DNA of 64,000 nucleotides from Todiramphus chloris collaris (Eukaryota > Chordata > Aves > Coraciiformes > Alcedinidae), in the NCBI GenBank assembly GCA_025345505.1, contig JANVCC010000120.1, forward strand, positions 4,542,113-4,606,112, read 5' to 3'. This document shows positions 45,621 through 57,690 of the stretch, piece by piece (within the stretch, counting starts at the first letter, position 1; each line of letters starts with the position of its first letter). The translations under genes and the position numbers were made by a program. The notes below the pieces were generated by a model. The model had not been told where the DNA came from, made no database searches, and saw only the letters and a program-made list of their open reading frames with translations.

Positions 45621-46439
45621 TGGGGAGATTTGCCTGCGCTGCCGCGGCTATCGAGATGTTCTTGCCCAGAGCAGCCAAAATCGGGGCTGGGTTGTCTGCA
45701 GGAGTTGCTGAGGTTAATCCCAGCTGGGGATCTGGAATTATGGCCTTTTAGATCCAGGCTTGTGGATGCCAATATCAGGGATTCTTGATATTGCTCAGTC
45801 TAGCTGTGCCAGTGGCACGGCTCCGCTTACCTGCAACTTGTGCTCTTCCTGATGCCCAGAAACTCTCCCTGCCCCAGGTGAAAACTTTTCTATCACCCTC
45901 TGCAAACTCGTTTTTGCTTTGCAATGAGTCTTTGCAGAGAAAAATACTCACCTTTTGACTGCCCTGTTGCTGTGAGAAGTGCCTGCTCTGTGGCAAGCGG
46001 ACCAAGGTGCACGTGCAGACCCCACGGCTGGGCTCGTGCCCACGCTGCTGGGTCTTCACCTTGGTTTTCAAAAGGCTCCAGAGGGGCTGGGGGACAAATT
46101 GCCTAACACAGCACCAACGTTTTGTCTTACCTTTTATAAACTGAGCCTCAAAATCAGTTCAGTTTGCCCACAACACTTCAATTGAAAAACCCACGTAGGG
46201 TGCAGGTAGCTGAGGATGCTGCAGCCCTGGGGAGAGACGTGAGGTGTGAACCCCTCCCAAAAGGAGACTTTCTGCTGATGTTTAACTCTTCTTCCCCCCT
46301 TGCAAAGACAGTCCCTGGCCGGGATTACTCCCGGACATGAAAAGTTGAGCAGCTCTTTGTTTGGCCACTGCAATCTTTTGCAACAGCAGCAATTACAGCT
46401 AACGGCTCCGAGGCTCTGCCTCCCCAACTTGATTTGCCT

Positions 46440-46720
46440 TGTCACGTCCCATTAACTTCGAATTCAGCACTAATCCCTGCCCTGAAATATATAATGAAAG
46501 ACATTCAAAATATATCAAAATGGCATTGGTATTGATTTATTAATGCTAGGGAATGCTGCCCTAATTGAATTTAGGTCCAGGAAGTAAGTTAATGCAGCTG
46601 ACAGTGATACAGGAATCCAATCTCCCCAGCGCACAGAGTTAGGACTTTTTTCTCTCTTTGTTGTCAGTTGGATAAATAACAAATCAATTTAAATTTCAAG
46701 AGGTTGCTAAAAACAAGGCA
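46440..46720. promoter_or_regulatory. AT-rich block, candidate conserved noncoding element
   Basis: The core between about 46,480 and 46,580 is dense in ATATATAATGAAAG, GATTTATTAATGC and CTAATTGAATT words, i.e. homeobox and MEF2-like sites. AATTTAAATTTC follows near 46,685. It is single copy and noncoding. Confidence 0.3.
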
Positions 46721-46724
46721 GCAC

Positions 46725-48155
46725 CTGCCTGGGCCAATCACTTGGCCGGGGTTTCCGCTGCCGGCAAAGGTCAGGGAGGTTCAGCAGAGGATGGAGGACG
46801 TTCTTGGGTCTTACTGGGATTTTCTTGATGTTGACCCTTCCCTGGAGGCTGAGGACCACATTTCTCCCTGGGGTCGGGGTCAGTGACTTTGCTGATGAAT
46901 GCTGTTGTAGGTAAGAGTTGTTTACCCATTGGTCCTAACCCAGAGGACTTGGTGGCTTCTCCTCCTCCAACCCTACCCCAGACTTGGACCTGCAGGTCCT
47001 GTGGGGCTGTGCTGGGACATGGGTCCCTTCCCTGGGCTCTGAGGTTGTCCCTCTTCCCAACCTGCCCAGAAATCTCATCTTCCCTTTTTTTTTGTGGAGG
47101 TAAAATTGGAGGTTTCTGCCAATCAGGAGGAGCTGCCATCCAGTGCTGCCTCCAGGAGATGCCGTGAGCATCCCCGTGGTTGTGCCTTGACTTTCAGCCA
47201 TTGAATGTGTTCCTCAACACTTGCTTCAAGTTTCAGCTAAACAAGTCACCAATATTTGTTGCTGATCAAGTTTGGGACTAAGAAACCAATACTGCTACCC
47301 TGGAATTGCAGAGCCCAGTCGTTTGGAGTTGTGTTTTTTAGTGTCTCAGAGCTTTTGTTTTTTTTAAAGCCCTGAGAAATACTCATGGCTTGTGTTTGAA
47401 ATCCAGCCCTGCTGGGGTTGGTATGGTCAAGAAGGCAGAGGAGCCTGAGTTAATTAAATCAACAGCTAACAGTGGAGGTTACCCACAAAAGTGAACCTTG
47501 GTGCCCCTAAAACCACTGACCAGAGAATGGCTGGAAAAAACCAAAACCACAGTTGGAGTGAAATGGAAAAAGAAATCTTCAGCTCTATATCACTTCAGCT
47601 AAGCCACAGGTATCAGAATATTAATTGCTCTTTGACTTGATTTTGTTGTGGGATTAAGGGCACATTGTGGCTTATGAAGATATTCTAGGAGCCACAAGGA
47701 TGGATGCAAAAATCCATCCGTTAAGCAGTTCTTTGCCTGCTGAAATCCAGGATGCCGCGGCGGTAGCTCCAGCCTCTGGCACGGCCGGGGACACCGAGCA
47801 GCAGCTTCAGCTCTCCCGAGCCACGCGTTCCCCTCCCACAGCCCAAAGCTCCTTGTCCTCAGGACGGGGGGAAATTATGGACTGTGATTCTCCCTAAGGT
47901 TCTGGAGGTAGTATTGATTTGTTTGCTTTGCCTGCAGTAAAAACTCTGGTCAGTGGAGGCTGGTGCAGGGTCCTGCCTCCTCCCTGTTCCCAGAGATACG
48001 GATCACGGGTGGATGGACCAGCTTGGAAATGTGCAGGGAGGTACCTACAGCTCATAAAACACACAGGACAGTTTGAGACAAGGATGTTTTCCTCTCTCCT
48101 GAAGTAGGTTGTCCCCGCCTCTGGTGCTGGATGGTGCTGGAGGACCCATCCTTTC
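46725..48155. other. Intergenic DNA, no gene recognised
   Basis: Unique sequence with no recognisable exon, RNA gene or transposon tail. An AT-rich patch lies at about 47,180-47,660. Confidence 0.45.
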
Positions 48156-48159
48156 TTCT

Positions 48160-48513
48160 GGAGAAGACCAGGCTCTGGGGAGACCTTATTGCCACCTCTC
48201 AGTACTTCAAGGGCTCTGTCGGAAAGATGGGGAAAGGCTTTTGGGACAGGACAAGGGGGGATGGGTTTAAACTAAAAGAGGGAGATTGAGAGTGGAGAGA
48301 AGGGAGAGATTGGTGATGCTGAGGGTGGGGAGAGCCTGTGCCAGGCTGCCCAGAGAGGTGGTGGCTGCCCCATCCCTGGCACCATTGCAGGGGAGGTTGC
48401 CCGGGGCTCTGAGCACCCTGCTCTAGCTGCAGATGGCCCTGTCCCTGCAGGGGGTTGGACCAGATCACCTTGGAAGGTCCCTTCCCACCCAACCCAGTGA
48501 TGATTCTGTGATT
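48160..48513 (+). mobile_element. CR1 fragment (plus orientation)
   Basis: It starts near AGGCTCTGGGGAGACCTTAT and contains GGACAGGACAAGGGGGGATG, CCAGGCTGCCCAGAGAGGTG and GACCAGATCACCTTGGAAGG. It ends in the decayed tail TGATGATTCTGTGATTTT. It shares its subfamily with the copy at 14,117. Confidence 0.92.
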
Positions 48514-48839
48514 TTCCTCAGGCATTCTCACCCCTTTTCCCCGGTGTCCCTGTGATGCTCTGCTCTGCACAGAAGCACTGAGAGATGTGAAAACCAATCA
48601 CAGCATCACAGAGGCCGGTGCACGGCCGGCAGCGGGAAGGTTTCCTGAGGACAGAAGCAGCACGGAGCTGCTGAGCTGCAAACCGAGCAGCCTCCAGCCC
48701 CACGTTTGCTGAGCTGGGAGCCGTGGAGGGAACGGGGCACCTCGGGGCTGCGTGTCGCTCCCTGCCCAGTGCCTGGGTGCTGGGGGCCGTCACTCGGTGC
48801 CTTTTTCAAGCTCATAAATCCAAGAGATCAGAGCAGGGG

Positions 48840-49170
48840 GATCCAGTCCAGCCCGTAAGTCACGGGATGTCAAATAAAACCGCGGACGTTAAAACTTTAC
48901 TGCAGTGAATAGTTTTAATTTCCTGGGTATAACAGCTGGCTTGATGCTAATGGCAGATGAAAGCGGAGATTTCCCGGTTGGTCCAGCCCCAGCCTGGACC
49001 GACGCAGCCAGGAGCACGGGCTGTTAACAATGCAGCTCTTTATCCCCTGAAACTCGGATCCATTAACCCCAGAGATGTTAATTACAACAGAAATTACCTA
49101 TGAAAGACCTTGCTCAGGAGCCTGAACGTTTGCAGCCAATAATAACTTTATTTTTTCCATAATGGCGGTG
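48840..49170. promoter_or_regulatory. Candidate conserved noncoding element
   Basis: Single-copy mixed AT/GC sequence with AAATAAAACCGCGGACG, TTTACTGCAGTGAATAG, AGCTGGCTTGATGCTAATGG, GTTAATTACAAC and CATAATGGCGGTG words. It has no coding potential of note. Function is inferred from composition only. Confidence 0.25.
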
Positions 49171-49324
49171 CCGTTTGTTTGGTGGGGGATTGGGGTTGTT
49201 TTCATTTTTGGCTGAGGGATTTTTGGTTGGAGGGGTTTTTTTTTTTGTTTGTTTTAAATCTGTTTCGCTCGTGTGGTAATCGACATCTTTTGGAACAGGA
49301 TGCCCAGGTTTCCAAGCCGTGGAG

Positions 49325-49432
49325 CTGTGGTGCTGAGGGCCAGGGGGCAGTGGTGCCCTGGCAGTGCTGGGGGAAGGGTTGGACTCGATGAGCTGAAGGG
49401 TCTTTTCCAACCACAACAATTGTGTGATTTTG
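49325..49432 (+). mobile_element. Short diverged CR1 3'-end fragment
   Basis: CCCTGGCAGTGCTGGGGGAA, GGTTGGACTCGATGAGC and GGGTCTTTTCCAACCACAAC are followed by a decayed tail, AATTGTGTGATTTTG. This is the terminal CR1 block of an older subfamily in plus orientation. Confidence 0.8.
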
Positions 49433-49434
49433 CC

Positions 49435-51690
49435 TGACCCTGACTATGGCCCGGAGTGGGAATTGGCTACGGAAGCCTTTGTGTCCTTCAGGATGATAAA
49501 TGGATTTTTTGGAGGATAAAAAAAAAAAAAGAAAGATGATGGGTGTTTTGGGCTTTGCAACTGCTAGGAGCTGCCATCAAAGTGCTGGGGGAGTTTGTGG
49601 CACTGACTACACCATGAGTAGCCCAGAGGGATGCTCTGCAGCAGCATTGCCTGCCCTGTGGCACAGCTCTGCCTGCAGCCAGGGCCAGGCAGGTTTGGAT
49701 GGGGCTGGGGTCAGTGTGCAGCTCCTGGGGAGAGCTCAGTGCCTTTAGGGTCAAGAGCCTGTTGTGGGACCCACCCCTGATCCATACTGGGCCCTTTGTG
49801 CTGTGAAGGGCTTGCCCTTTGTAGGGGCTTCACAACCGTTTAATGTCTGGGATGAGAGGGAGCTGCACGTCCCGGTTCTCACCCGGCCACTTCTTCTCTT
49901 GTTGGGGTTTTATTACTTCTTTTCATCTCAGAAGCCTGCGGGCTCAGAGCAGGGCACAGAACCTGGGCCATGTGCTCTCAGCTGCTCTTGACTCCATCAC
50001 TGGCGTGGTACCACCAGAGCTTGTGACCGGACGATGGCAATCGCATGGGGACACCTGATCCTGCACCCTTTGGAAGATGGAAAATCTCCAACTGGTGCCT
50101 GGGCTTGGGTCAAGCCTTCTTCTCCAGCCCTTTCCCTGCTTGGGTAGGGGTCTCCTCCCAGACACGGGGGTGGTCAGAGGTGACCTGCTCTCCTGGGAGA
50201 TGGATCAGGCAGTGGCTCATGCAGGATCAGCTGAGCCTGTTCCCCCCACAAGCAGAGGATGCTGCTTGTGGAAGTGGGAGAAGAGCCGAGGTGCTAAAGA
50301 AGAAGTAGGACGTTGTCAAACCACCTTGCCTGGCTTTGTCTCAAAGTGCAACCCCGAGAGGTGGCTGTGCGGTGGGCGATGGTGGCCCTGCTCACTGTGC
50401 ACTCAGCTGCCGGAGCGGGGAAAGTTGTGTCGGTGGCCGAGGACACGTTCTGGGTTCAGGATGGCCCCGTTGTGCCCTTGCCCTGCTGATCAGCCTTGAG
50501 AGATGCTTGGGGCTGGTTCCCCCAGGTAAGGGAGAGGAGAAGCCCTTTGCAGAGGCTGCCCCTGCCAGCTGGGAGATGCTGGGAGCAGGGAAGCCACTGG
50601 GTCATGCTGCCTGAGGAGCTGGGAACCAGCGTCATCCTGGGCCAGGAGCAAAGGGGGAAGTGGAGAAAGGGCCACCCCATGGGGTCACCACTGCTGGGAA
50701 CAGGAAAACAGAAGCAAGGAGCCATCACCCAGCTCTGAGGGCTGCTGGGACCCAGTCCCTGCCCCGGTGCTCTTCCCACTCCAGCAAATGTGGCACAGGA
50801 TTTGGGCCATCCCAATGACCATGGCTGCGGCCAGCCCGTCCTGGGAGCAGCCTGGTGGAGAGGGATGGGATTTCCCAGCTCCAAGGGCAGCCTTTGGCCC
50901 AGCTCAGTGATCCCAGTGACCTCTTCTGGTACTGGGGAAGCGACCTTTGTGTCCCAGCACTGCTGGGGACAAGCAGTAGGAACAGTGGCACAGAAGCAGA
51001 GATAGTCCTTGTCTAATTCTGTTCTTCCTCTTTGCTCTCCCATCACTGCTGGCTTTTCTTGGGTCTCCATGACTCCAGATCTGGTGCTGAGTGGAGGTGA
51101 CAATGTGCTCCCAGCACTGCCCTCCACAGATGGGCATCAGCATGGTGACGGGTGATGCTATTTTACATCCAACCCCTAATTAACAGAAAGAGTCTCTAGC
51201 TCCTGGGAGAGGGAATGATGTGGGCCCTGGAAGGATGTGTGATCTTTGAAGGCAAGGCAGAAGGTGGTGGCCTGGGCTGCACATGTCTTGCAGTATGGGA
51301 TGGACTCTGCCCGCTCTCCTTGCTGGTGAATAAAGGCAATTCCCAGTCAGCTCAAACAGGCTGACATCGTGTACCCCACTGTGTTACAGACAGTATCACC
51401 CTGTGACATCTGCCCTGTCAGAGAACCCAGCAGAAGTGACTGCTCCCAGTAAAACCAGGGAGGGTTCCAGCATGGAACCAGCACTCAGGATCTAATTTGG
51501 AGCCACACTGGCAAAATCATCAGTGGCTGTTAACTTTACCTTGTGAATTTGAGCTCTTTTTTTTTTTTGGTAAGTAAATTTTTTTCCTCTCTGGCAAAAA
51601 ATCTCTTGCCATGTTACCTGTGTGTCCGTGTTAAAACTGCAGTTATGCACCTGAACGTTTTGCTGCAGCACCACAACAGCCTCCCAGTCC
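49435..51690. other. Intergenic DNA, no gene recognised
   Basis: GC-moderate unique sequence with an A-run near 49,519. It has several long but compositionally odd reading frames on both strands. No domain, RNA gene or CR1 tail is recognised. Confidence 0.45.
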
Positions 51691-51691
51691 T

Positions 51692-51728
51692 GGATAGATG
51701 GATGGATGGATAGATGGATGGATGGATG
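51692..51728. repeat. (GATG)n microsatellite
   Basis: GGATAGATGGATGGATGGAT and a second similar block make about nine tetranucleotide units with two GATA interruptions. Confidence 0.92.
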
Positions 51729-51919
51729 TGACAAGGAGCAGGATTGGACTTTCCCACTACCTTGGGTGATCACCTCATCTTCCAGACACCCTGGATATGG
51801 CCCCCAACTGCTTGGTGAGTGATTCCTGGTGTTTTGGGGTGGTTTGGAGGGGGTCATGGCTTTCCCCAGCACCATTTGAGTTCTGGCTGTGTGGCAGCAG
51901 AGCCCGACTTGTCACTTGG

Positions 51920-52340
51920 TTTTAGGCACTAACATCTACTATCGCAGAGCCCCCGGGGAGCTCGGAGTGGAAAATACTGTGTTCCTCCTCCCAGCCCACC
52001 CCAAGCTTAATGAGCACATTAACAACAACCCCCCGTTTATTTATATCAATTTCAAAATCTCCGAAGACACTCCTATATATAAGCAGGGCATCAGATCCCA
52101 TCCCTGTAATGGGTCATTAATGTATTTTAAGCAAGAGAGACAAGTTTGCGTTGGCAGAGAGGAGGATCAAAAATGCTTTTATAGCAAAATGACCAAGAGT
52201 GCCTTTTTGATTGCCTCTAAATTCCCAGTGAATAAATGAATAATAGAAAAATAAATGAATAATAGATATATCAGTGGATTAGATATTGTGATGCAAGGAT
52301 AATAAGTCACCCTATAGCCCTGCCAGAACATTTGTTTAAC
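51920..52340. promoter_or_regulatory. Candidate conserved noncoding element
   Basis: Single-copy, mostly AT-rich sequence with AAGCTTAATGAGCACATTAA, CCGTTTATTTATATC, GGGTCATTAATGTATTT and GAATAATAGATATATC words. A frame of about 116 codons is open from 51,889 but shows no domain and has no splice partner. Regulatory identity is inference. Confidence 0.3.
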
Positions 52341-52914
52341 AGGACAAACTGGGAAAGTCGATGCAGAAGGTGCGTGGGGACACGATAAAACTCTCCCGCT
52401 CGCATCACCGTAGGAGACAAATTCTGGGCGCTGCTTCAAGTGAGTGGTTTCTTGGGGTCCCAGGTCCAAACTGTGCCCTAGGGGGACAGCAGCCTCTGCT
52501 CGGATGCATTTCCCACACATCAGGAGCAGCCAGCCCCACCGGGCAGCCCGGGAGCGCTGCCGTTACACCGCTGCAAGCTCCAGGGAAGTGGCATTGCTGG
52601 CTGGTGCTCTGGTGGCCAGTGGCCAGCTAATGGGCAAGCCCCTGATCTTGAGGCTCTGTCCACATCCATGGGTGCTCCAGCCAGTGTGTCCCATCCCCGA
52701 GCTGCTCTGGAGGGATGCACTAGAGGGAGACAAAGCCCAGCGCTGCGCTGGTGGTGGGACTGGGTGCGCGGTGGGACTGGGTGCCCCATGGCATGGGAGC
52801 TCCAGTCCTGCTGCCACGGGCACACGGTGAGCGCTGCTGGGGCTTTTTCCAGCACAGGCTCCAGGCAGAGGCACTGAGGATGCTCCTGTGTGGGGCCAGG
52901 AGTTCCTTGAGGGC

Positions 52915-52992
52915 TCAGGTCTGGATCTGCAGCTGGGCAATCCCCCTTTGGGATTTGGTCTGGATTTGCAGCTGGGCATCCCCTTCCCACCC
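52915..52992. repeat. Two-copy direct repeat of about 39 bp
   Basis: GGTCTGGATCTGCAGCTGGG and GGTCTGGATTTGCAGCTGGG are followed by similar CAATCCCC / CATCCCC text (near 52,917 and 52,958). Confidence 0.75.
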
Positions 52993-52999
52993 GTGGTGG

Positions 53000-54355
53000 T
53001 GGTGGTTGGTGTGCCACCCCCCGCTGTGTCCCTTGGCAGGACACAGGATGGCACATCCCTTCCCCGTGGGGTGCTGGTGCCCAGGCTGTGCTCCCAGTGC
53101 CACACTGAACACCCTTGGCTGCTGCTCCGCTGAGGTGGCAATCGATGTCCCCAACCGGAGTGGCACCCATGGAACTGGGTTTCTGCTCAGCCCAGGAGAG
53201 AGACAGTCCCTTGGCAGGAGGTTGATCCCGAGCGACAAATTCAACGACTGCTCTGCCCAGGAGGTGTTTTTTCTGGAGTATAAATGGTTTCTTCCCAGTA
53301 AATGTAATGGGTAAGAAGACAAATATGTGGTTTTTCACTCCAACCCCTCTCCAGGCTGCCCGCCTACCCGGCACTTGCTTTGCTTGCACGATTAAATGCC
53401 ATTTTATTTATTCACTTATTCTTTATGCCTCCCCCCACCCAAAATACCCCCCCTAATCTAGAATTTACCCAAGGAGGTGGCGTTTCCCACTGCAGCGCTC
53501 CTGTCCCCCCCAAACACACGAGCAGCAGCGTGGGATGTGGCTTTCTTTGACTTCAAGGGGAGCGATGCTGATCCCTCCCAACAGAGTGGCCTTGGCTGAT
53601 AACTGGGTCCTTTAACAAGATCCTATCTTCCCACTGATGGGATCACCAGGGTGCTGTTTGTCAGCAGCCCATTTTACAGCATCTCCAAGGTGAGAGTTGT
53701 GTCTGTGGGGATGCCCATCACCAGAATCCACAGGCAGGGACTGAGCTCTGTGTGTGCTTTGGGCTGGGAAGGGGCAGAGCTGGCTCCAAGGAGTCACTTT
53801 CTCTGATCCCTGGTGGGGTCTCACCATTAGGAAAAGGTTCCCAGAGGGACAAGGGAGGGCTGGATGGGGAGGGCTGGAGCTGCAGCCTGGGAAACCAGGA
53901 TGATGTCTCTTCTCTGAGCTCTCTACGTGAATCTGTTTGGGGTTGAAGGCTGTTTTCTTGCTGGTAGTGCCAGATTTGGTCTGAGCCTGTCCCATCCCAA
54001 GCACTCTGTTTCAGTGGGGTTTGTTTGTTTTCCTGCTTTTTGCTCTATTTCTGCTCTGTAGAAAACCCACTTTCTCTTTTGGAGACCACAGCTTTGCCAC
54101 CCTACATGCTCAGCCATGCAGGGTGGCTTGAAAGGGGAAAAAAATAAATCACCCAGAGAAATAATTAAAAGTAAAGTAAGGAGAGGCTGCTCTCCTTCAG
54201 TCTTTTCTCTCACTTTTCCCACCCTTTGTCCATGACCACAAGGCCAGAAACGTGCTGTCATTCCTGAGCTGCTATCAGGATGCTCAGGTGATGCTCTGCT
54301 GGGGGACCACAGCAAAATCCCACTCCAGTGACGGCAGCAGCATCTCTGCTTAGAG
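53000..54355. other. Intergenic DNA, no gene recognised
   Basis: Unique sequence. A patch at about 53,130-53,320 with GGCAATCGATGTCC and TCCCGAGCGACAAATTCAAC looks less CpG-depleted than its surroundings and might be constrained. I cannot show this. Confidence 0.4.
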
Positions 54356-54359
54356 ACAG

Positions 54360-54808
54360 GGATCTACTGGGAAGAGTCCAATGAGGCTACAAGGATGATT
54401 AAGGGATTGAGCATCTCCCCTCTGAAGAAAGACAAAGGGAACTGGGGCTGTTTAGTCTTGGGAGGAGAAGACTGAGAGGGGACCTTATTAATGTCTATAA
54501 ATAGCTGCAGGGTGGGGGTCAAGTGGAAGGGGCCAGGCTCTTTTCTGTAGAGTCCTGCAATAGGACAAGGAACAAGGGGTATAAACTTGAGCATAGAAGG
54601 TTCCACCTCACCATGAGGAGGAACTTCTTCCCTGTTCCAGTGCCAGAGCCTGGCCCAGGCTGCCCAGAGAGGCTGTGGAGTCCCCTCTGGAGACTTCCAG
54701 CCCTGCCTGGCTCTGTTCCTGTGTGGGCTGCCCTGGGTGACCCTGCTCTGGCAGGGGGGTTGGACTCCATCATCTCCAGATCTCCCTCCCACCCCCACCA
54801 TTCTATGG
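54360..54808 (+). mobile_element. CR1 fragment (plus orientation), longer 5' part retained
   Basis: It starts near GGGAAGAGTCCAATGAGGCT and contains TTGAGCATCTCCCCTCTGAA, GGGGACCTTATTAATGTC, GAAGGTTCCACCTCACCATG and CCTGGCCCAGGCTGCCCAG. It ends ACCATTCTATGGTGATG. It is related to the copies at 2,829 and 6,029 but inverted. Confidence 0.93.
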
Positions 54809-54814
54809 TGATGC

Positions 54815-57190
54815 TCTGATGCGATGCTTGGCACGGTGCAAACCGAACGCCGCTGGTGATGCTTCGCTCCTGCAAATCATAAAGAAGAGCAAGGAGCGTG
54901 TCCTCTGTGCTACAGCATCCAGGCGGGAGAGGTGGAAACGGCCCTCAGCGAGGTTTTTGGGGAGGGCTTTGAAGCTGAGGCCGGGCTGGTGTGTTTGCGG
55001 CGTGGGGCAGCTGGAGAGCAGGGATCTGTCCAGGTGTTAGACGCTGGCTCTGTGTTTCAGCCAAGAATATCCTCTGTGGTTTGGCTGGGGGATGCAAACG
55101 AGCTCCCGCTTTAGTTTGGTTATTTGTTTACAGCCACAATCTGTCTTTTTCTGGCTTCTAATTTGGAGTCGTCTGAGCGGCCTCATTTGTTTAGGTCACC
55201 CATCTGTACCAAAAAAAATCCTTTTCTGGGTCATTTTTCCTAGACACTGAGCTCACCCTGTGAAGCCATCAGCTCCTGCAGACGCAGCTCCAGGTAAGTG
55301 CTGGGCAGGGAGGGCATAGGCTGTGGTGGCTCCTCCAGCACCGCTCCCCCAGGACCTGGTGTCAGCTGTGAGATTCCAGGATTCCTAGAAAGGACACATG
55401 AAAGCCTAGGGGCCCTGCAGCACACACAGACGATTCCCCACAGTACCTCTCTGGGGCAGTGGGAATAGGAACATTGTTAAGATGCCTCGTTAGTCACAGC
55501 CAGGGTCCCCAAGGCAGTCCTTGTTCATGGCCCCGCGTCCCTGTGCCCCTCTAGCCTTGTTCTACGGGACTGCCAATCCATGACTTCTGCAAGTGCCATG
55601 CTGGAGCCATTCCCACTGCTGATGCGCCAGTGGTAACATCAGGGAGGGCTTTTCCAGCCAACTGGAGTAAGTCATGGTGATGCTCAGCCTCTCCGTAGGA
55701 GAGAGAGCTCCTTGGCTGAGGGACCTCAGAAGCATCACCTTGCATTCCAAGGAAGAAATCCCCACATTGCGTCAGGGGAGAGGGGAGAAGGCTCTGTTTT
55801 TCTGTTTTCTTAACAGTTTGTTTGTACACTTGATGAAAATGACTGTGTTGTTAGAAACCACAGGTTCCCCGCTGTTGACATCTCCATTAATGAAGGAATC
55901 ATTTCTATTTGCAGGTCAAGAGCTGTGGTTTGCAACCAGTTACACTAATGAAGACTGTGGCATGCCCAGCCTCATCTGGCTCCGCGCCAGCACCACCGGA
56001 GACTTTGACCCACACCACTGAGTGCTTTCCCCAGTCAAACGGTGCGGCGGTGGGACCGGCAATTCCCCGTTACCTCCCAGCAGGAAGGCTGGAGGTCACA
56101 GCCAGGTTTCTTGTGGTGCCTGAGACCCCTCAATTCACCCTGAGCCATGTGGTCAGGTGGGATGGTTTGGTGGCCGGTAGCTGGCAGGGAGCAGCCGTCC
56201 CCATCCTGGCCTTGGTCCCGGTCGTGCCATCAATGGAAGGAGCTCCTGGGTTGGCTGAACCAAGGAAATGGTGAAGTGATGCTGCGAAATCAGCTTTAGA
56301 AGGGCTTCCCTGGGGTTTGGCAGATGGAAGGTGGATGGAGGAGAGCGTGGCTGGTGATGTGCAGATCCTGGCCGTGTGGCAGCTCCATTCGTCCTCCAGT
56401 GCCAGGGTTCTGCCACAGCCCTGGCACTGCCCTTGCTACCCTTCATGTGACAGAGCACTCTGTCTGCAGGGACACCCATTCTGGCCATGGCCCTGGGTCT
56501 TTCTCTACAGCTGGGCTCAGCAAGGGGCTTCATTTAAACCATCCCATACACCCTGTGCATGCTGGTAGCATAGGGAGACAAGCATCCATCCATCCATCCT
56601 CCAGGCAGCAAGGGAAATCAGACTCATCCTAGTGATTTTAAAGCTTCATTTCAATCTGCTGAGGACTGAGGACCTCTACTCCTCTCATTTTTCCTTTGCT
56701 GCTCCAGGCATGCTTGGAGGTGAAGCAGTGTGAGCTGGGACAGGTCTGCATCCACAGGGTCTAGCAGGTCCTGCCCTTGCAGGCATCCCTCAGACCTGCA
56801 TGGGATGGAAACCAAGCCCTGGGTTTTGGAGCTTGACGTATTTAAGATTAAACACCAGTCACCCATTAGCCACCAGCTATGGGGTGTCCTGCAGGGAGGT
56901 GAGTGGGGGGGGCTACATCTGGGGAAGTGGCAGCTCCTGATGGCTGTGATGTCCCTTCTGAGCCTACAGATGCTGAGATCTGCCAGAGCCTGACTCCTCC
57001 TGATGCTTTTGGTCCCCCAAACACCACGTCTCCTCAGGCAGTAGCAGAGTGAAGCCTTGACCACGCTGGTGCATTTCTTCACCCAGTGAGTGATTTGGGG
57101 CAGATCACTGGGTGCTGATGGGAAAGGTTCTTCTCAGGGTGGGACAGTGCTGGGGGGACAGCCAGGAGGAGAAGCCTGGGGGAAGGTAAC
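54815..57190. other. Intergenic DNA, no gene recognised
   Basis: Unique GC-moderate sequence with a (CATC)n run at 56,583-56,600. No exon with recognisable homology or RNA gene is seen. Confidence 0.45.
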
Positions 57191-57199
57191 AGCTTTCTG

Positions 57200-57690
57200 T
57201 CTCGTATCGGCGAATATAATTATGCATTTTCCACCTCTGTTCCTTAACACAAAGGAGGAATGTGCAGTTATGTGATCACAGTTTGCTGCAGTGAATTATT
57301 TAGTCAATCTGTCCTGGAGCATGTTGTTGAGGCTAATGTTGCTTGTACTAATGTAGGAAATCATTAAAGATCAATAAAGAAATCATTAGCAGTGTGACGC
57401 CCTCGCCGAACCGCCTGAGCTACAGATACACCACTTAATCCGGCCATAAAAACGGCACCATGAGCTCATTTTAATGGGTGTCAGCAAGATGGATTGGCCG
57501 GGGACAAAGGTTAGAACAGCAATTTGGGAGCAGGACCGCTAATGCACTTGTAACTCTTCGGTACACTTTAATGCAAGTTAAACAGAAAATGCCCTAGAAA
57601 CCGCACCGGGTCCTCTTGCGCAGGCGGTTTCAAAAGACTTTCCACGTAATGCAGGATTTAGGAATAGAAATGGCAGGCCAGAGCTGATGG
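57200..57690. promoter_or_regulatory. Best candidate conserved noncoding element / enhancer in the right half
   Basis: About 490 bases of single-copy sequence differ from both flanks, and CpGs are retained within AT-rich text (TCGTATCGGCGAATATAATT, TTAATCCGGCCATAAAAACG). Dense factor-like words include TAATTATGCATTTTCC, GTGAATTATTTAGTC, AATCATTAAAGATCAATAAA and the RUNX-type ACCGCA at 57,600-57,605. No coding frame is convincing. CpG kept in an otherwise AT-rich, non-island context suggests constraint. The link to RUNX3 is synteny-based inference. Confidence 0.4.
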
